The notes: generated by a model from the letters alone, not told the origin. DNA of 64,000 nucleotides from Bacteroidota bacterium (GCA_021825585.1 JAKAGT010000003.1:186001-250000), one strand, 5' to 3'. Counted from the stretch's first letter, positions 18,726 through 28,495 are shown. Numbers and translations are program-made.

Positions 18726-20231
18726 GTGTCCACGTTGATTGTTGCCGCTCTAATCTTGCTCCTCTTTGTTGCCGCCGCCTCCCTTATGTTTCTACGAAAG
18801 TTGCCGGCTATAGTAGCCCTGCCGCTCCTCGCGCTTGGCATTGGCGTGGTAGAGTTGGTGGCCGGGCATCTGTCGCTAAATGAATTCTTCATGGTAATAG
18901 TGGCTAACGGCGCCGAAAGACTGGTCGAACCGATTATCATCATAATATTCGGAGGTACGATTAGCGTTGTCCTGCAAAAGTCAGGCGTAGCAGAGAATCT
19001 TGTGAAGATTGGAGCGGAGCTTGCAGGTTCGAGCCCGTTGGCAGTGTCTCTGGTTGTGCTGGCCGTTGTAGGACTCCTTTTCACTACAATAACGGGATTG
19101 GGTGCAGTGATCATGATAGCTACGGTCGTATTGCCGATCCTTGCTTCGGTCGGGGTCCGTGAAGAAGTTGCAGGCGGGATTCTCCTGTTTGGCATAAGTC
19201 TCGGCGGACTGTTGAACGTGAACAATTGGGCGGTCTACAAGACTGTTCTGACGATCGGCCCCACGACAATTTCGAGCTACGCGTTAATCCTTTTCCTGGT
19301 ACAAATCCCCATAGCCGTGATTTTCATTATCGCTGAATTGTGGCGTACCAGATCGATTCGGCTGGGCTGGTCCAAGATTCTGAAGTTCACGGCCTTTGTT
19401 GCCGGAGCGGCTCTGTTCTGTATCCTCGGTTACTTCATGCTGCGTGACCTGAACTTTGCCCCGATATGGAGGGTAATCCAGGAGGTCGTTGCCTTAATCG
19501 GCTTAGCTTTGCTTCTCTTCGTCTCATATGACCGGATTTCGGCGATAAGAAACGGGACAGCTAAGGATGTTAAATGGTACAGTTACCTGATTCCGTTGGT
19601 CCCGCTTGTCCTGATACTTGTTTTCAACGTTGAATACATTGCTGCGTTTCTGCTCGGCTTTTTGTACAGCATACTGGTGACTCTTAAGCCCGGGAGTGTG
19701 CAGCTGACAACCCGATCTCTCATAGAAGGAGTCGAGGACGTCGCACCCGTTATCGTAATCATCATAGAAATCGGGATGCTTTTAAGCTCTATACTGGGTC
19801 CATCATCAAGCGGCCCGGGCAGCGGGCTGTTCACGAATTCTCTGGCCGGACACGGACACATATGGCCTGTCTTGACGGACATGCGTCCATTCTTCCGACT
19901 CGTGATTCCGCACTCCTTCTGGGAATATACGTTAGGGTTCGGCATCCTTGCGCCTCTGGCGCTTTACCGCGGCCCGATGAACGTCTGGGGTCTCGGCTAT
20001 GGAGTCGCAGGAATTCTTCTGTCGACAGGACAGCTTGGTGCCACGGCGATAATGGGAATCCTGATGTCGATGAGTATCGTGCAGGGAATATCCGATCCTA
20101 CGAATACACAGAATGTCTGGCTCGCAAACGAATTGAGAGTCGACGTGAATGGTCTAATGTGGCGAACTCTTCCATACGCATGGGCCACTGCCGTAATCGG
20201 GCTTGTCATAGCCGGGCTGAGGTTTTTCTAG
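18726..20231 (+). CDS. polytopic membrane transporter, ion-transporter-superfamily-like
   Basis: 501 aa with about 12 hydrophobic segments starting at residue 3, and a pseudo-symmetric arrangement with loops such as TTITGLGAVIMIATVVLP and GATAIMGILMSMSIVQGISDP. This resembles GntP/CitMHS/DctM-type secondary carriers of small organic acids. GTG 18726 is the annotated start; TTG 18735 has better spacing to AAGGGG and is possible. The TAG overlaps the GTG of the next gene by one base, so translation is coupled. Substrate is not evident; the context points to an acid or cyclic amide used by the neighbouring hydantoinase and oxidoreductase. Confidence 0.75.
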   Translation: MSTLIVAALILLLFVAAASLMFLRKLPAIVALPLLALGIGVVELVAGHLSLNEFFMVIVANGAERLVEPIIIIIFGGTISVVLQKSGVAENLVKIGAELAGSSPLAVSLVVLAVVGLLFTTITGLGAVIMIATVVLPILASVGVREEVAGGILLFGISLGGLLNVNNWAVYKTVLTIGPTTISSYALILFLVQIPIAVIFIIAELWRTRSIRLGWSKILKFTAFVAGAALFCILGYFMLRDLNFAPIWRVIQEVVALIGLALLLFVSYDRISAIRNGTAKDVKWYSYLIPLVPLVLILVFNVEYIAAFLLGFLYSILVTLKPGSVQLTTRSLIEGVEDVAPVIVIIIEIGMLLSSILGPSSSGPGSGLFTNSLAGHGHIWPVLTDMRPFFRLVIPHSFWEYTLGFGILAPLALYRGPMNVWGLGYGVAGILLSTGQLGATAIMGILMSMSIVQGISDPTNTQNVWLANELRVDVNGLMWRTLPYAWATAVIGLVIAGLRFF

Positions 20232-22411
20232 TGAATTATGATAGCGTGAATGGAAAAAGGAAAATAAAGGTCGGCATAGACGTTGGAGGGACGTTCACTC
20301 ATGCGGTGGCTGTTGACGCCTTCTCTTCGGAGTTGATGGGTAAAGCCATGGTGCCGACCACGCACTCTGCAAAAGAAGGTGTGGCGCTTGGAGTGGTTCA
20401 ATCGTTGCAAAAGCTCGTCGAGTCCATCGGAATTTCCCCTGATGAAGTCGCGCTGATAGCACACAGCACCACCCAGGCGACAAATGCGCTTCTCGAAGGC
20501 GACGTCGCAACCGTAGGGATCCTCGGGATGGGCAAAGGGGCTATGAAATTCCGCGTGAAGTCTCAAGAGAACGTAAGAGCCATTGAACTGGCCCCTCACA
20601 AGTTCCTGAGAGCTCATTTTGTCTTCATTGATACGAGCGATGCCGTGAAGGAGGAGGCTGTCGCGGCTGCTCTGGACCAGCTCAGATCTGCGGGGGCCGA
20701 GATCTTCGTGACAACTGAAGCGTTCGGGGTGGATGATCCTTCCAACGAAGAGGGTGCGGCCGGTATTGTCAAGAAGTTGGGATATCATTCCACCGTCGCG
20801 TCCGAGATATCTCATCTGTACGGGCTCAGGGTGCGCACTCAAACGGCCGCAATAAATGCCAGCATGGTACCGAAGATGCTTGAGGCCGCCGATATGACCG
20901 AGGCATCCGTGAAGTCCAGCGGAATTGCCAGCCCGTTGATGATTATGCGAAGCGACGGTGGAGTCATGAGCATCGGCGAAATGCGCAAACGGCCCATACT
21001 CACGATGCTTTCCGGCCCCGCTGCCGGAGTCGCCGCTGCTTTGATGTACATCCATATCTTCGACGGTATTTTTATCGAAGTCGGCGGGACTTCATCGGAC
21101 ATTTCGATCATACGCCGGGGACGTCCGGTCCTGAAGACGGCCGAGATTGGCGGACGAAGACTTTTCCTGCGAACGCTGGATGTTCGGACGGTGGGTGTCG
21201 CCGGTGGATCTATGGTCAGGATATCGAAGGGAAGAGTGATTGATGTCGGCCCCAGGAGCGCACATATTGCCGGACTAAAATATGTCTCGTTCTCAAACCC
21301 GGAAGAGTTCACGGACCCGCAGGTCCATCTGATTAGGCCGACAAGTTCCGATCCGGACGATTATTGTGCCATATCTGCCAGGCAGGGTGATGAGCCCAGG
21401 TACGCATTGACTGCCACCGACGCCGCTAACTACCTGGGTCTGATAACCGGTGAGTACGGCAGGGGAAATCCTGAGAGTGTGCGAAAGGTATTTGAGGCGA
21501 TTTCCACATTCTACAAGACTGATGCACGCCGATTCGCTCGCGAAATCCTGGAAAAAGCGACAGAGAAAATAGTCCGCGTGGTCGACTCATTTGTCGATGA
21601 GTACAAACTGGACGCGTCGCTCCTGCAACTTGTAGGCGGCGGAGGAGCGGCCGAAGTGATCGTCCCGTTTACTGCCGACCGAATGAAAGTGAGTCATACC
21701 ATCTCTAAAAACCCGGAAGTTATCTCGGCAATCGGGGTAGCGCTGGGACTTATTAGAGAGACTGTAGAGCGAAACATCATTCAGCCTACCGAACAGGATA
21801 TTCTTAAGGCCCGGCAGGAAGCGCTGGACGGCGTACTGAGAATGGGGGCGTCCCATGATTCAGCGGAGGTCCATGTGGAAATCGACCAACGGACAAAAAA
21901 AGTAATCGCGACAGCGTATGGAACGCCTGAGCTGAGGACGAGAGACCTGTCGGTGGGCATCTTGCCGGAGGACCAGCTCAGAGAGATTGCGAAGCAGGGC
22001 CTGCAGGCGTCTCAAGACTCGGTAAAAACAGTCGGGGAGACGAAACATCTTTACGTTTTTCAAGCTACCAGGTTTAAGAAATCATTCTTCGGTTTGAGGC
22101 GGCGTGCCTCACATCCCGTCGCTGTAATCGATAGAAGCGGTGTTGTCAAGTTGACGTTGGGAAGAGGCGAGGCAGTCGTTACGGACGCAGGTTCAGTTTT
22201 TGACGTGCTGCCGAAGGTCCTGGATGAAAAATCATTGTACGGCGACGCGGGTCTGTTGGTGCCCGACGTCTTCGCCGTTATGGGAGCCAAGGTCGTTGAC
22301 CTGTCGGGCCTGGCCGGCGTGAACCAGATCATGGCAGTCTGCCGGATCGAGCTTCAACAAGTTCCAACTACTGAAACTGTAATAGTGATCACTACTGAGA
22401 AACAAATCTGA
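20231..22411 (+). CDS. hydantoinase/oxoprolinase family protein (HyuA-like)
   Basis: 726 aa from GTG 20231, which overlaps the preceding stop (TAGTG); a longer upstream frame only shadows the transporter gene. The N-terminal ATPase fold reads KVGIDVGGTFTHAV, and AHSTTQATNALLEGD is the hallmark of Hydant_A_N. The Hydantoinase_A part follows with RSDGGVMS, MLSGPAAGVAAA and EVGGTSSDIS, and LVGGGGAAEVIVPF near residue 465. Known members hydrolyse 5-oxoproline, hydantoins or acetone with ATP. The B subunit (HyuB) usually found with HyuA is not next to it, so this is a stand-alone A-type protein. It lies between the transporter and the DUF4855-ROK gene. Confidence 0.87.
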   Translation: MNYDSVNGKRKIKVGIDVGGTFTHAVAVDAFSSELMGKAMVPTTHSAKEGVALGVVQSLQKLVESIGISPDEVALIAHSTTQATNALLEGDVATVGILGMGKGAMKFRVKSQENVRAIELAPHKFLRAHFVFIDTSDAVKEEAVAAALDQLRSAGAEIFVTTEAFGVDDPSNEEGAAGIVKKLGYHSTVASEISHLYGLRVRTQTAAINASMVPKMLEAADMTEASVKSSGIASPLMIMRSDGGVMSIGEMRKRPILTMLSGPAAGVAAALMYIHIFDGIFIEVGGTSSDISIIRRGRPVLKTAEIGGRRLFLRTLDVRTVGVAGGSMVRISKGRVIDVGPRSAHIAGLKYVSFSNPEEFTDPQVHLIRPTSSDPDDYCAISARQGDEPRYALTATDAANYLGLITGEYGRGNPESVRKVFEAISTFYKTDARRFAREILEKATEKIVRVVDSFVDEYKLDASLLQLVGGGGAAEVIVPFTADRMKVSHTISKNPEVISAIGVALGLIRETVERNIIQPTEQDILKARQEALDGVLRMGASHDSAEVHVEIDQRTKKVIATAYGTPELRTRDLSVGILPEDQLREIAKQGLQASQDSVKTVGETKHLYVFQATRFKKSFFGLRRRASHPVAVIDRSGVVKLTLGRGEAVVTDAGSVFDVLPKVLDEKSLYGDAGLLVPDVFAVMGAKVVDLSGLAGVNQIMAVCRIELQQVPTTETVIVITTEKQI

Positions 22412-22437
22412 AATAGTAGCTTTACATGGGAGAATAA

Positions 22438-24549
22438 ATGCCGTATTCAAAGCAAGACTTAATAGAATTTAATCACCTTAGACATCTGGTACTTCTTTAT
22501 GGCGATAGTAAAAGACCCTGGACCAATGAACAGCTCAAATACTATGCAGCCCACCTGGGGTCGGATGGGAAAGCGGATGACTGGTTCTTCGATTCATTCT
22601 TATTCATAAATCCGAAATCAAGATCGGGAAGAGACTACGTCGCGGATGTAAATCTGGGAAAATCGATGTCAGGTGAAGGTGACTTTTTCACCGTTTGCTC
22701 TCCAAATCCAGCTGACAAAGGGGATTGGGAGGAACTGCTGCAGTTTTATTTTGGCAAAGAAGGAGCATTGCATGCTCTTGACAATACGATAGAAGATCTA
22801 TCCGGGAGCGTTGCGGCCCCTGAGCATCGCAGGAACGTGGTCCTTACGCTTCCGTATCCCCACATTACTCAAAAGAGGTTCGGTGAAATCGGGCATACGG
22901 GAGGTGATCTCAATTTTTCCATCGAGACGCAAAATCTCTCTGTCGCTACAGAGTCGCGTCTCAAGGCAGAAATGTGGTTTATCGACAGGATCATGGAAAT
23001 GTGGGAGAAAGCCCATCTGAAGAACATTAACCTTCTCGGCGTCTACTGGATATTTGAGACCGTGTACAGGTCATGGGAAGTCGATGATCATCTACTGTTG
23101 AAGGAACTCCGGAAACACGTGAACTCCCGGGGGCTTAAATTCCTGTGGATCCCGTTCTACGCCACTTATAATTTCCATTTGCTGGAAGACTACAAGAAAT
23201 ATTATTTCGACCTTGCATTCCTTCAGCCCAATTTCCTTTTTTACAAGGATGGAAAAGACATTGAGACTGCTTCTGCCGTGGCGAGGAAGTGTGATGCAGG
23301 AATCGAGATGGAGTATTACCTGGAGTTGGATGAGCCGATATCGATTAAAAACGAAAGGCACATTCGGTTCAGGGAATACCTCAATGCCGGAGTGAAATAC
23401 GGTTACATGACCGAATCTGTTTGCGCACACTTCCAGGGGAGCGACTCGTTAGAGAGGATGTATTCCCACGGTGAGCCGATTGAACGCGAATTGTACGGGG
23501 ACATATACCGGTTCGTTAAAGGCGATTACAAGATTAAACCTTATCCCCCTGCGCCCTCACGGTCCAACTTTGTTCCCAGAAGGCGTGCGGTAATCTCTTT
23601 GGATCTCGGCGGCACGAATCTTAGAATGGCGGTGGTAGATGATGCGGGAAAAATCGTGCACTGGAGACACGGGAAGACTCCAGCGAGCAGACAGGGAATT
23701 CTCGACACGATCACCGATAAAGTCAGCGAAGGAATAAAGCTTGCCGAGTCGGAGGGCCTGAAGCTGACCGGCATCGGGATGAGCACAGGAGGGAGAGTCA
23801 ATTTTGAAAACGGGATAATAGAGGACTCGACTTCGTTGATTCCGGACTGGAAGAATGTCCGCATAAAGCAAGCCCTCGAAGAACGCTTCAATATTCCCGC
23901 AGTTATTGACAATGACGGCAATTGCTCGGCGCTGGCCGAGAAGATCTTTGGGAAGGCAAAATCGGTCGACAACTTCATAGCAATTGTCCTGGGCACGGGA
24001 ATCGGCGGCGGAATCTACGTCGACGGGAAACTGCTTAGAGGAAGAAGCAACTATACATCTGAGATAGGGCACATCACGGTCGATGCCGGAGGACCCAAAT
24101 GCTCTTGTGGCGGCTACGGATGCGTCGAGTTGTATTCTTCCGGATCCGGTCTTGTCAGATGGGCAGAAGAGGATTCTTCCCTGACGACCATCGTCGGAAC
24201 AAGCGGGGACCGTTCCACAAAAGCGATAGCTGAGTCTGCCCGTGCAGGTAACGCGGATGCCGTCGAATTACTCAAGCGAGGGGGCGAAAGGCTGGGAGCA
24301 GCTACGGCTGGATTGGTGAACATCTTCAACCCGTCCATGATAATATTTTCCGGCAGTCTGGTAAATGTGGGAAATCAGTATTTCGATGCTTTTAGAGAGA
24401 CACTGTTCCAACGTGCCATGAAGCCTACGTCAGATTCCGTAGAGATAGTATTTTCGGACTTTCCACAGGAGGTCGGCATCATGGGTGCTGCTGCGCTTGC
24501 GTTTCAGAGTTCGCTGCAGGGCTCTTCCTATTCGATGAATATTGAATAG
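22438..24549 (+). CDS. cytoplasmic fusion of DUF4855 domain and ROK-family sugar kinase
   Basis: 703 aa without signal peptide. Residues about 15-365 are homologous to the DUF4855 domains of the secreted proteins at 41593, 55748 and 61014, sharing LxGxYWxxE (LLGVYWIFE, E207), LQPNF and GIExE (E290, E292), and a terminal FVKGDY. Residues about 380-700 are a complete ROK kinase: DLGGTNLRMAV (ATP loop, about 387), DNDGN (catalytic Asp region, about 492), GTGIGGGIYVDG, and the zinc motif CSCGGYGCVE (about 556-565). The next gene encodes ManNAc-6-P epimerase, so the kinase may be a ManNAc kinase. A DUF4855-kinase fusion would couple hydrolysis with phosphorylation. Both halves seem intact. Confidence 0.9.
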   Translation: MPYSKQDLIEFNHLRHLVLLYGDSKRPWTNEQLKYYAAHLGSDGKADDWFFDSFLFINPKSRSGRDYVADVNLGKSMSGEGDFFTVCSPNPADKGDWEELLQFYFGKEGALHALDNTIEDLSGSVAAPEHRRNVVLTLPYPHITQKRFGEIGHTGGDLNFSIETQNLSVATESRLKAEMWFIDRIMEMWEKAHLKNINLLGVYWIFETVYRSWEVDDHLLLKELRKHVNSRGLKFLWIPFYATYNFHLLEDYKKYYFDLAFLQPNFLFYKDGKDIETASAVARKCDAGIEMEYYLELDEPISIKNERHIRFREYLNAGVKYGYMTESVCAHFQGSDSLERMYSHGEPIERELYGDIYRFVKGDYKIKPYPPAPSRSNFVPRRRAVISLDLGGTNLRMAVVDDAGKIVHWRHGKTPASRQGILDTITDKVSEGIKLAESEGLKLTGIGMSTGGRVNFENGIIEDSTSLIPDWKNVRIKQALEERFNIPAVIDNDGNCSALAEKIFGKAKSVDNFIAIVLGTGIGGGIYVDGKLLRGRSNYTSEIGHITVDAGGPKCSCGGYGCVELYSSGSGLVRWAEEDSSLTTIVGTSGDRSTKAIAESARAGNADAVELLKRGGERLGAATAGLVNIFNPSMIIFSGSLVNVGNQYFDAFRETLFQRAMKPTSDSVEIVFSDFPQEVGIMGAAALAFQSSLQGSSYSMNIE

Positions 24550-24614
24550 AGCCAAAGTAGAGGGACAAATGATTGAGAATGCAGGATTAAGATTGTTAGA
24601 GAAGGGAGATTGTC

Positions 24615-25310
24615 GTGAATAAGCTTCACCGAGGATTAATAGTTTCTTGCCAGGCAGAGGAGGGCAGCCCTTTCAATGCCCCGCAATTCATAGCGGCTTT
24701 CGCCAAAGCCGCAGAACTGGGTGGCGCAGTCGGAGTCAGAGTCAGAGACCCGGAAAACGTAGCTGCGGTAAAGAAGATGACTGAACTTCCCGTAATTGGA
24801 CTCACGAAAGGTTACTACGAATCGGGGAAGGTACTTATTACGCCGACCATGGACGACGTACTGAGGCTGGTTAAGTCCGGCGCGGACATCGTTGCCGTGG
24901 ATGCGACCGCTCGCATCAGGCCAAACGGCATGTCCGGGATTGATTTCCTCAGGTTCGTGAAGTCTGACATCGATGTTCCCGTGCTGGCAGATATCTCCAC
25001 TCTCGATGAAGCGCTCGCCGCCGTTAGCGCGGGCACGGATTTCGTCGCCACAACACTGTCGGGATATACCGAGGGTAGTACCTCAACTGATGACACTCCT
25101 GATTTTGACCTTATCCAGAATATCTCTTCAAGAGTGGATACCCCGGTTATCGCCGAGGGAAGGATTTGGACTCCCGAGCAGGCGAGAATGGCAGTCGAAT
25201 GCGGCGCATTTGCCGTCTGTGTAGGTACTGCTATAACCAGACCCGTCACTATCGTAGAGAAATTTGCCTCTCCACTTCTCGCCGGAATTTCCGTCGGCAG
25301 GAAGAAATGA
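24615..25310 (+). CDS. nanE: N-acetylmannosamine-6-phosphate 2-epimerase
   Basis: 231 aa TIM barrel converting ManNAc-6-P to GlcNAc-6-P in the cytoplasm. GTG 24615 has GAAGGGAG upstream. Family motifs: GLIVSCQAEEGSPF at the N-terminus, VGVRVRDPENV, PVIGLTKGYY, DIVAVDATAR, VLADIS, and VIAEGRIWTPEQA with the catalytic Lys/Glu region arranged as in NanE. The length matches the family (220-235 aa). It directly follows the DUF4855-ROK kinase, the usual NanK-NanE order, and precedes a DUF5009 membrane protein. No NanA lyase is in the window, so the ManNAc may come from a polymer rather than from sialic acid. Confidence 0.92.
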   Translation: MNKLHRGLIVSCQAEEGSPFNAPQFIAAFAKAAELGGAVGVRVRDPENVAAVKKMTELPVIGLTKGYYESGKVLITPTMDDVLRLVKSGADIVAVDATARIRPNGMSGIDFLRFVKSDIDVPVLADISTLDEALAAVSAGTDFVATTLSGYTEGSTSTDDTPDFDLIQNISSRVDTPVIAEGRIWTPEQARMAVECGAFAVCVGTAITRPVTIVEKFASPLLAGISVGRKK

Positions 25311-25380
25311 CGCATAGATTCTCTGAAGTACTTCTTGGGCATAGCTGTTATGCGATTTACATAGCGATAAGGAGAATTTG

Positions 25381-26817
25381 ATGTCACAGGGTATTGAATC
25401 GTCCCCGGTTCGGCAGCAAAGAGCGGCGGCACTTGATGCTTTGCGCGGTCTCTCTATCTTGTTAATGCTTTTTGCTTCAAGTATCCCGTTCGGAGTGCTT
25501 CCCTCATGGATGTACCACGCTCAGGAACCGCCGCCTACGCATATTTTCAATGCCAATTTGCCGGGGATTACATGGGTTGATCTCGTTTTCCCGTTCTTCC
25601 TTTTCACAATGGGTGCGGCTATTCCGCTCGCACTTTCCAGGCGACTCAAGGACGGGATATCGCCCTGGCGTGTTCTTCCGGCGGTCATCTGGAGGTGGAT
25701 ACTCCTCGTGGGATTTGCACTCTATGTATCGCAAATCAGGCCGCAGGTAATCAGCAACAATCCCGACTGGAGGGTCTGGCTCCTCGCTTTGCTTGGGTTT
25801 GCCCTGTTGTTTCCGATTCTGGCTAAGTTGCCGGGCAGCTGGTCGACAACCACGAAATATTCCGTTCGAGCGGTGGGATGGGTGGGAGCCGTGCTCTTGA
25901 TGGTGTTCCTGCGGTTCCCCGATGGCACGGGGTTCTCCCTTTATCGAAGCGACATAATCATTCTTGTCCTTGCCAACGTGGCGCTATTCGGTGGTGTGAT
26001 CTGGCTTTTCACCCGCGAGCGGCTGTTTGTTCGTCTGGGTATAATGGGACTGCTGGTAGCAATGCGTCTATCGGCACATACGCCCGGCTGGATCCAGGTC
26101 TTCTGGAATTATTCTCCGATTTCCTGGGCATATCAATTCAGATTTTTGCAGTACCTGCTTATTGCATTTCCCGGCACGATAGTGGGGGACATGATGATCA
26201 AATGGATGGGCCAAACCGCTGGTGCGTCGGTTTCAGAACCGAGATGGAACGGTTCTAAACTGGCTTCAATAGCCTTCCTGATGATAGCAGTCAATGCGGC
26301 GGTCGTGATCGGTCTAAAGGCGCAGTGGGTGTTGGGAACCTTGATAGTTACCGTTGTGCTCTGTGCGGCGGGGTGGATGCTTGTGGACGGACCAGGCTCA
26401 TCTACTGAAAATCTGATACGAAGGTTTTACCGGTGGGGAGTCTACTGGCTTTTCCTCGGATTGCTTTTCGAGCCGTATGAGGGTGGCATCAAGAAAGATC
26501 CGGCAACGCTGAGCTATTATTTCGTGACGAGCGGACTGGCCATCTTCGTCTTGATTGCACTGATGATATCTCTGGACATACTTAAGCAGAGGAAGGGATT
26601 TCAATTTCTTATCGATAGCGGACAGAATCCAATGATAGCGTATGCCGGTATAAACAGCCTGATATTGCCTTTACTGGCAATCACCAGGCTGGATGTTCTT
26701 TTGCAGATACTTACTCCGACTCCATGGCTTGGAGTGTTGCGCGGGGCATTTGTCACTTACCTGATCGCATTGGCGACCACGTTGTTTACGAGAAAGAAGG
26801 TGTTCTTGAGGACTTAA
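25381..26817 (+). CDS. DUF5009 / heparan-alpha-glucosaminide N-acetyltransferase-like membrane protein
   Basis: 478 aa, about 10-11 transmembrane segments. ATG 25381 has AAGGAG 8 nt upstream. The opening ALDALRGLSILLMLF, SWMYHAQEPPPTHIF, ITWVDLVFPFFLFTMGAAIPL is diagnostic of the COG4299/DUF5009 group, relatives of human HGSNAT. These enzymes transfer acetyl from cytoplasmic acetyl-CoA to terminal glucosamine across the membrane. In this cluster, acetylation of glucosamine ends during uptake of an amino-sugar glycan is a reasonable inference but not shown. It follows nanE by 70 nt. Confidence 0.85.
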   Translation: MSQGIESSPVRQQRAAALDALRGLSILLMLFASSIPFGVLPSWMYHAQEPPPTHIFNANLPGITWVDLVFPFFLFTMGAAIPLALSRRLKDGISPWRVLPAVIWRWILLVGFALYVSQIRPQVISNNPDWRVWLLALLGFALLFPILAKLPGSWSTTTKYSVRAVGWVGAVLLMVFLRFPDGTGFSLYRSDIIILVLANVALFGGVIWLFTRERLFVRLGIMGLLVAMRLSAHTPGWIQVFWNYSPISWAYQFRFLQYLLIAFPGTIVGDMMIKWMGQTAGASVSEPRWNGSKLASIAFLMIAVNAAVVIGLKAQWVLGTLIVTVVLCAAGWMLVDGPGSSTENLIRRFYRWGVYWLFLGLLFEPYEGGIKKDPATLSYYFVTSGLAIFVLIALMISLDILKQRKGFQFLIDSGQNPMIAYAGINSLILPLLAITRLDVLLQILTPTPWLGVLRGAFVTYLIALATTLFTRKKVFLRT

Positions 26818-26944
26818 ACAGTAACGTTCGACGTTCGGGTGTGCGTCATGGAACGTAGGTAGATTCACGCTTGCTTGCAATACAAAGTAGCTGTCACGGG
26901 CGATCGCGGGATGCAGAAGAATTAGGACAAAAAAGGAGTAATAC

Positions 26945-28249
26945 ATGAAGAAGCTTCTACTTTTCGGAGTTGTTGGAGTTCTCGCCTACTCCGCGGTTGC
27001 CTTTTCCCAGACAACTACGTTATGGGAGAAGTCGAGTGCGACCGGCAACCTTCCAACGTGGTTCAATACGAGCAATGAGCAACGCAACTTCGCATACGGG
27101 AACGTAGGAGGTAAAGATCATCTTTACGTGACGTATGCTAGCCCGTCGCGGTTACCTGTTTTGATTTTAGATGCTGCAACAGGCGATTCCATCGGTACTC
27201 TGGACACGACGGGAATATCGGGCGGTACGTTCGTGCTTGACGATATCGAGGCGTCATCGGACGGAGTAATCTTTGCCGGTAACCTGACGGTAAATGCGAA
27301 ATCGAGCGCGTTCAAGGTGTACAAGTGGACGAGTGAGAGCGCGAAGCCGGTTGAGGTGATAAGTTATGCCGACAGCGCGTACCGGCTTGGAGATCATATC
27401 ACGGTAACTGGATCGACGGCAGACAACAGCGTGACGATATGGGTAGCGGCGACTGGAGGGAGTGACGTTGTTAAGTTCACGACGACGGATTACGGATCGA
27501 CGTTTACGCCGACGGTTATACCGCTGACTTCCAGCATAAGTTCGACGCCGAAGGTATGTCCGATGGCAAACGGTGATTTCTTCATCAGCTCCGCTGGTGA
27601 TGGGATAAAGGAATACGATGCAACGGGGAATTACCTCGGTACCGTAGCGGCGATGCCGATAACGGTCGGGGGGATGGGATACATAACGGGCGGCTCCCCG
27701 GCGAAGGCCTACGTGTTTGGATATGACTACACGAACACACAGGGCATCACGCCGCAATTCGTGCAAATCGTGGATGTGTCGAGCGGAATTTCCACTGCCG
27801 ATTCTGTGGCATCATCGCCCGTCCTCGGCACGACGGTAAACGGTAATGGAACGGGGGATATCGCGCTTAAGAGCAACAGCGATGGGTCGGTTACGGTATA
27901 TGTAATGTCGACCAACAATGGTATTGGTGCTTACTCGTTCAACGCGAATCTGACGGCAGTCGAGCAAAACGGCACGGCGACCCCGAGTTCGTACATGCTC
28001 AGTCAGAACTATCCCAATCCATTTAACCCCACGACGCAGATTGACTACTCCGTCCCCCGGAATAGCTTTGTGACGCTGAAGGTGTACAACGTCCTCGGAC
28101 AGGAAGTTGCGACGCTCTTCTCAGGCGATCTGAGGGCGGGGAGTTACACTGCCACATTCGATGCCTCGCGTCTCGCGAGTGGTGTGTATTTGTATCGTTT
28201 GAATGCAGGCAGCTTCTCAAGCGTCAAGAAGATGGTACTGGTGAAATAG
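26945..28249 (+). CDS. secreted T9SS protein, DUF4623-like beta-propeller
   Basis: 434 aa; AAAAGGAG precedes ATG; signal peptide MKKLLLFGVVGVLAYSAVAFSQ. The body opens with LWEKSSATGNLPTWF and has NFAYGNVGGKDHLYV and repeated DxxSDGVIF-type strands, similar to DUF4623 secreted proteins. Residues about 350-434 are a T9SS sorting domain (NYPNPFNPTT, ending SVKKMVLVK). It is the last gene before a hairpin and the DeoR region. Function is unknown; surface exposure is predicted. Confidence 0.78.
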   Translation: MKKLLLFGVVGVLAYSAVAFSQTTTLWEKSSATGNLPTWFNTSNEQRNFAYGNVGGKDHLYVTYASPSRLPVLILDAATGDSIGTLDTTGISGGTFVLDDIEASSDGVIFAGNLTVNAKSSAFKVYKWTSESAKPVEVISYADSAYRLGDHITVTGSTADNSVTIWVAATGGSDVVKFTTTDYGSTFTPTVIPLTSSISSTPKVCPMANGDFFISSAGDGIKEYDATGNYLGTVAAMPITVGGMGYITGGSPAKAYVFGYDYTNTQGITPQFVQIVDVSSGISTADSVASSPVLGTTVNGNGTGDIALKSNSDGSVTVYVMSTNNGIGAYSFNANLTAVEQNGTATPSSYMLSQNYPNPFNPTTQIDYSVPRNSFVTLKVYNVLGQEVATLFSGDLRAGSYTATFDASRLASGVYLYRLNAGSFSSVKKMVLVK

Positions 28250-28263
28250 CGACATTTGTCCTC

Positions 28264-28305
28264 CCAGCCCCTTTCCTACTATGAGTTAACACGGAGAGGG
28301 GCTGG
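28264..28305 (+). terminator. hairpin after the 14380-28249 gene run
   Basis: CCAGCCCCTTTCC (28264-28276) pairs with GGAGAGGGGCTGG (28293-28305) with one mismatch and a 16-nt loop. There is no T-tract, so it may be a dispersed palindrome acting as a weak terminator. Confidence 0.5.
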
Positions 28306-28436
28306 AGAGATTAATGCGAGTGTAGGTTTCTTTGCCTGCCGGCGTCTCCTGACCACTACGTAAAGACCCATTCCTCCCGCAACTGGAGAAGACTGTCGTT
28401 CATAAGCCCGTGTTGCCTCCCCGTGCAAAAAAGTAC

Positions 28437-28465
28437 TTGACATTGTCCTTTCTTTTTGCAAACTT
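28437..28465 (+). promoter_or_regulatory. candidate promoter of the deoR-type gene
   Basis: TTGACA at 28437-28442, then 17 nt to AAACTT, a weak -10. Between this and ATG 28496 are short repeats (GTAAACGCAAG / GCAAACACAAG, 28473-28494) that could be a DeoR operator. Confidence 0.4.
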
Positions 28466-28495
28466 AACCGAAAGTAAACGCAAGCAAACACAAGT

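Noticed and set aside
20228-21055. 275-codon antisense open frame
   Set aside because: It overlaps the hydantoinase gene whose family motifs are clear; composition (many His/Arg) is that of an antisense shadow.
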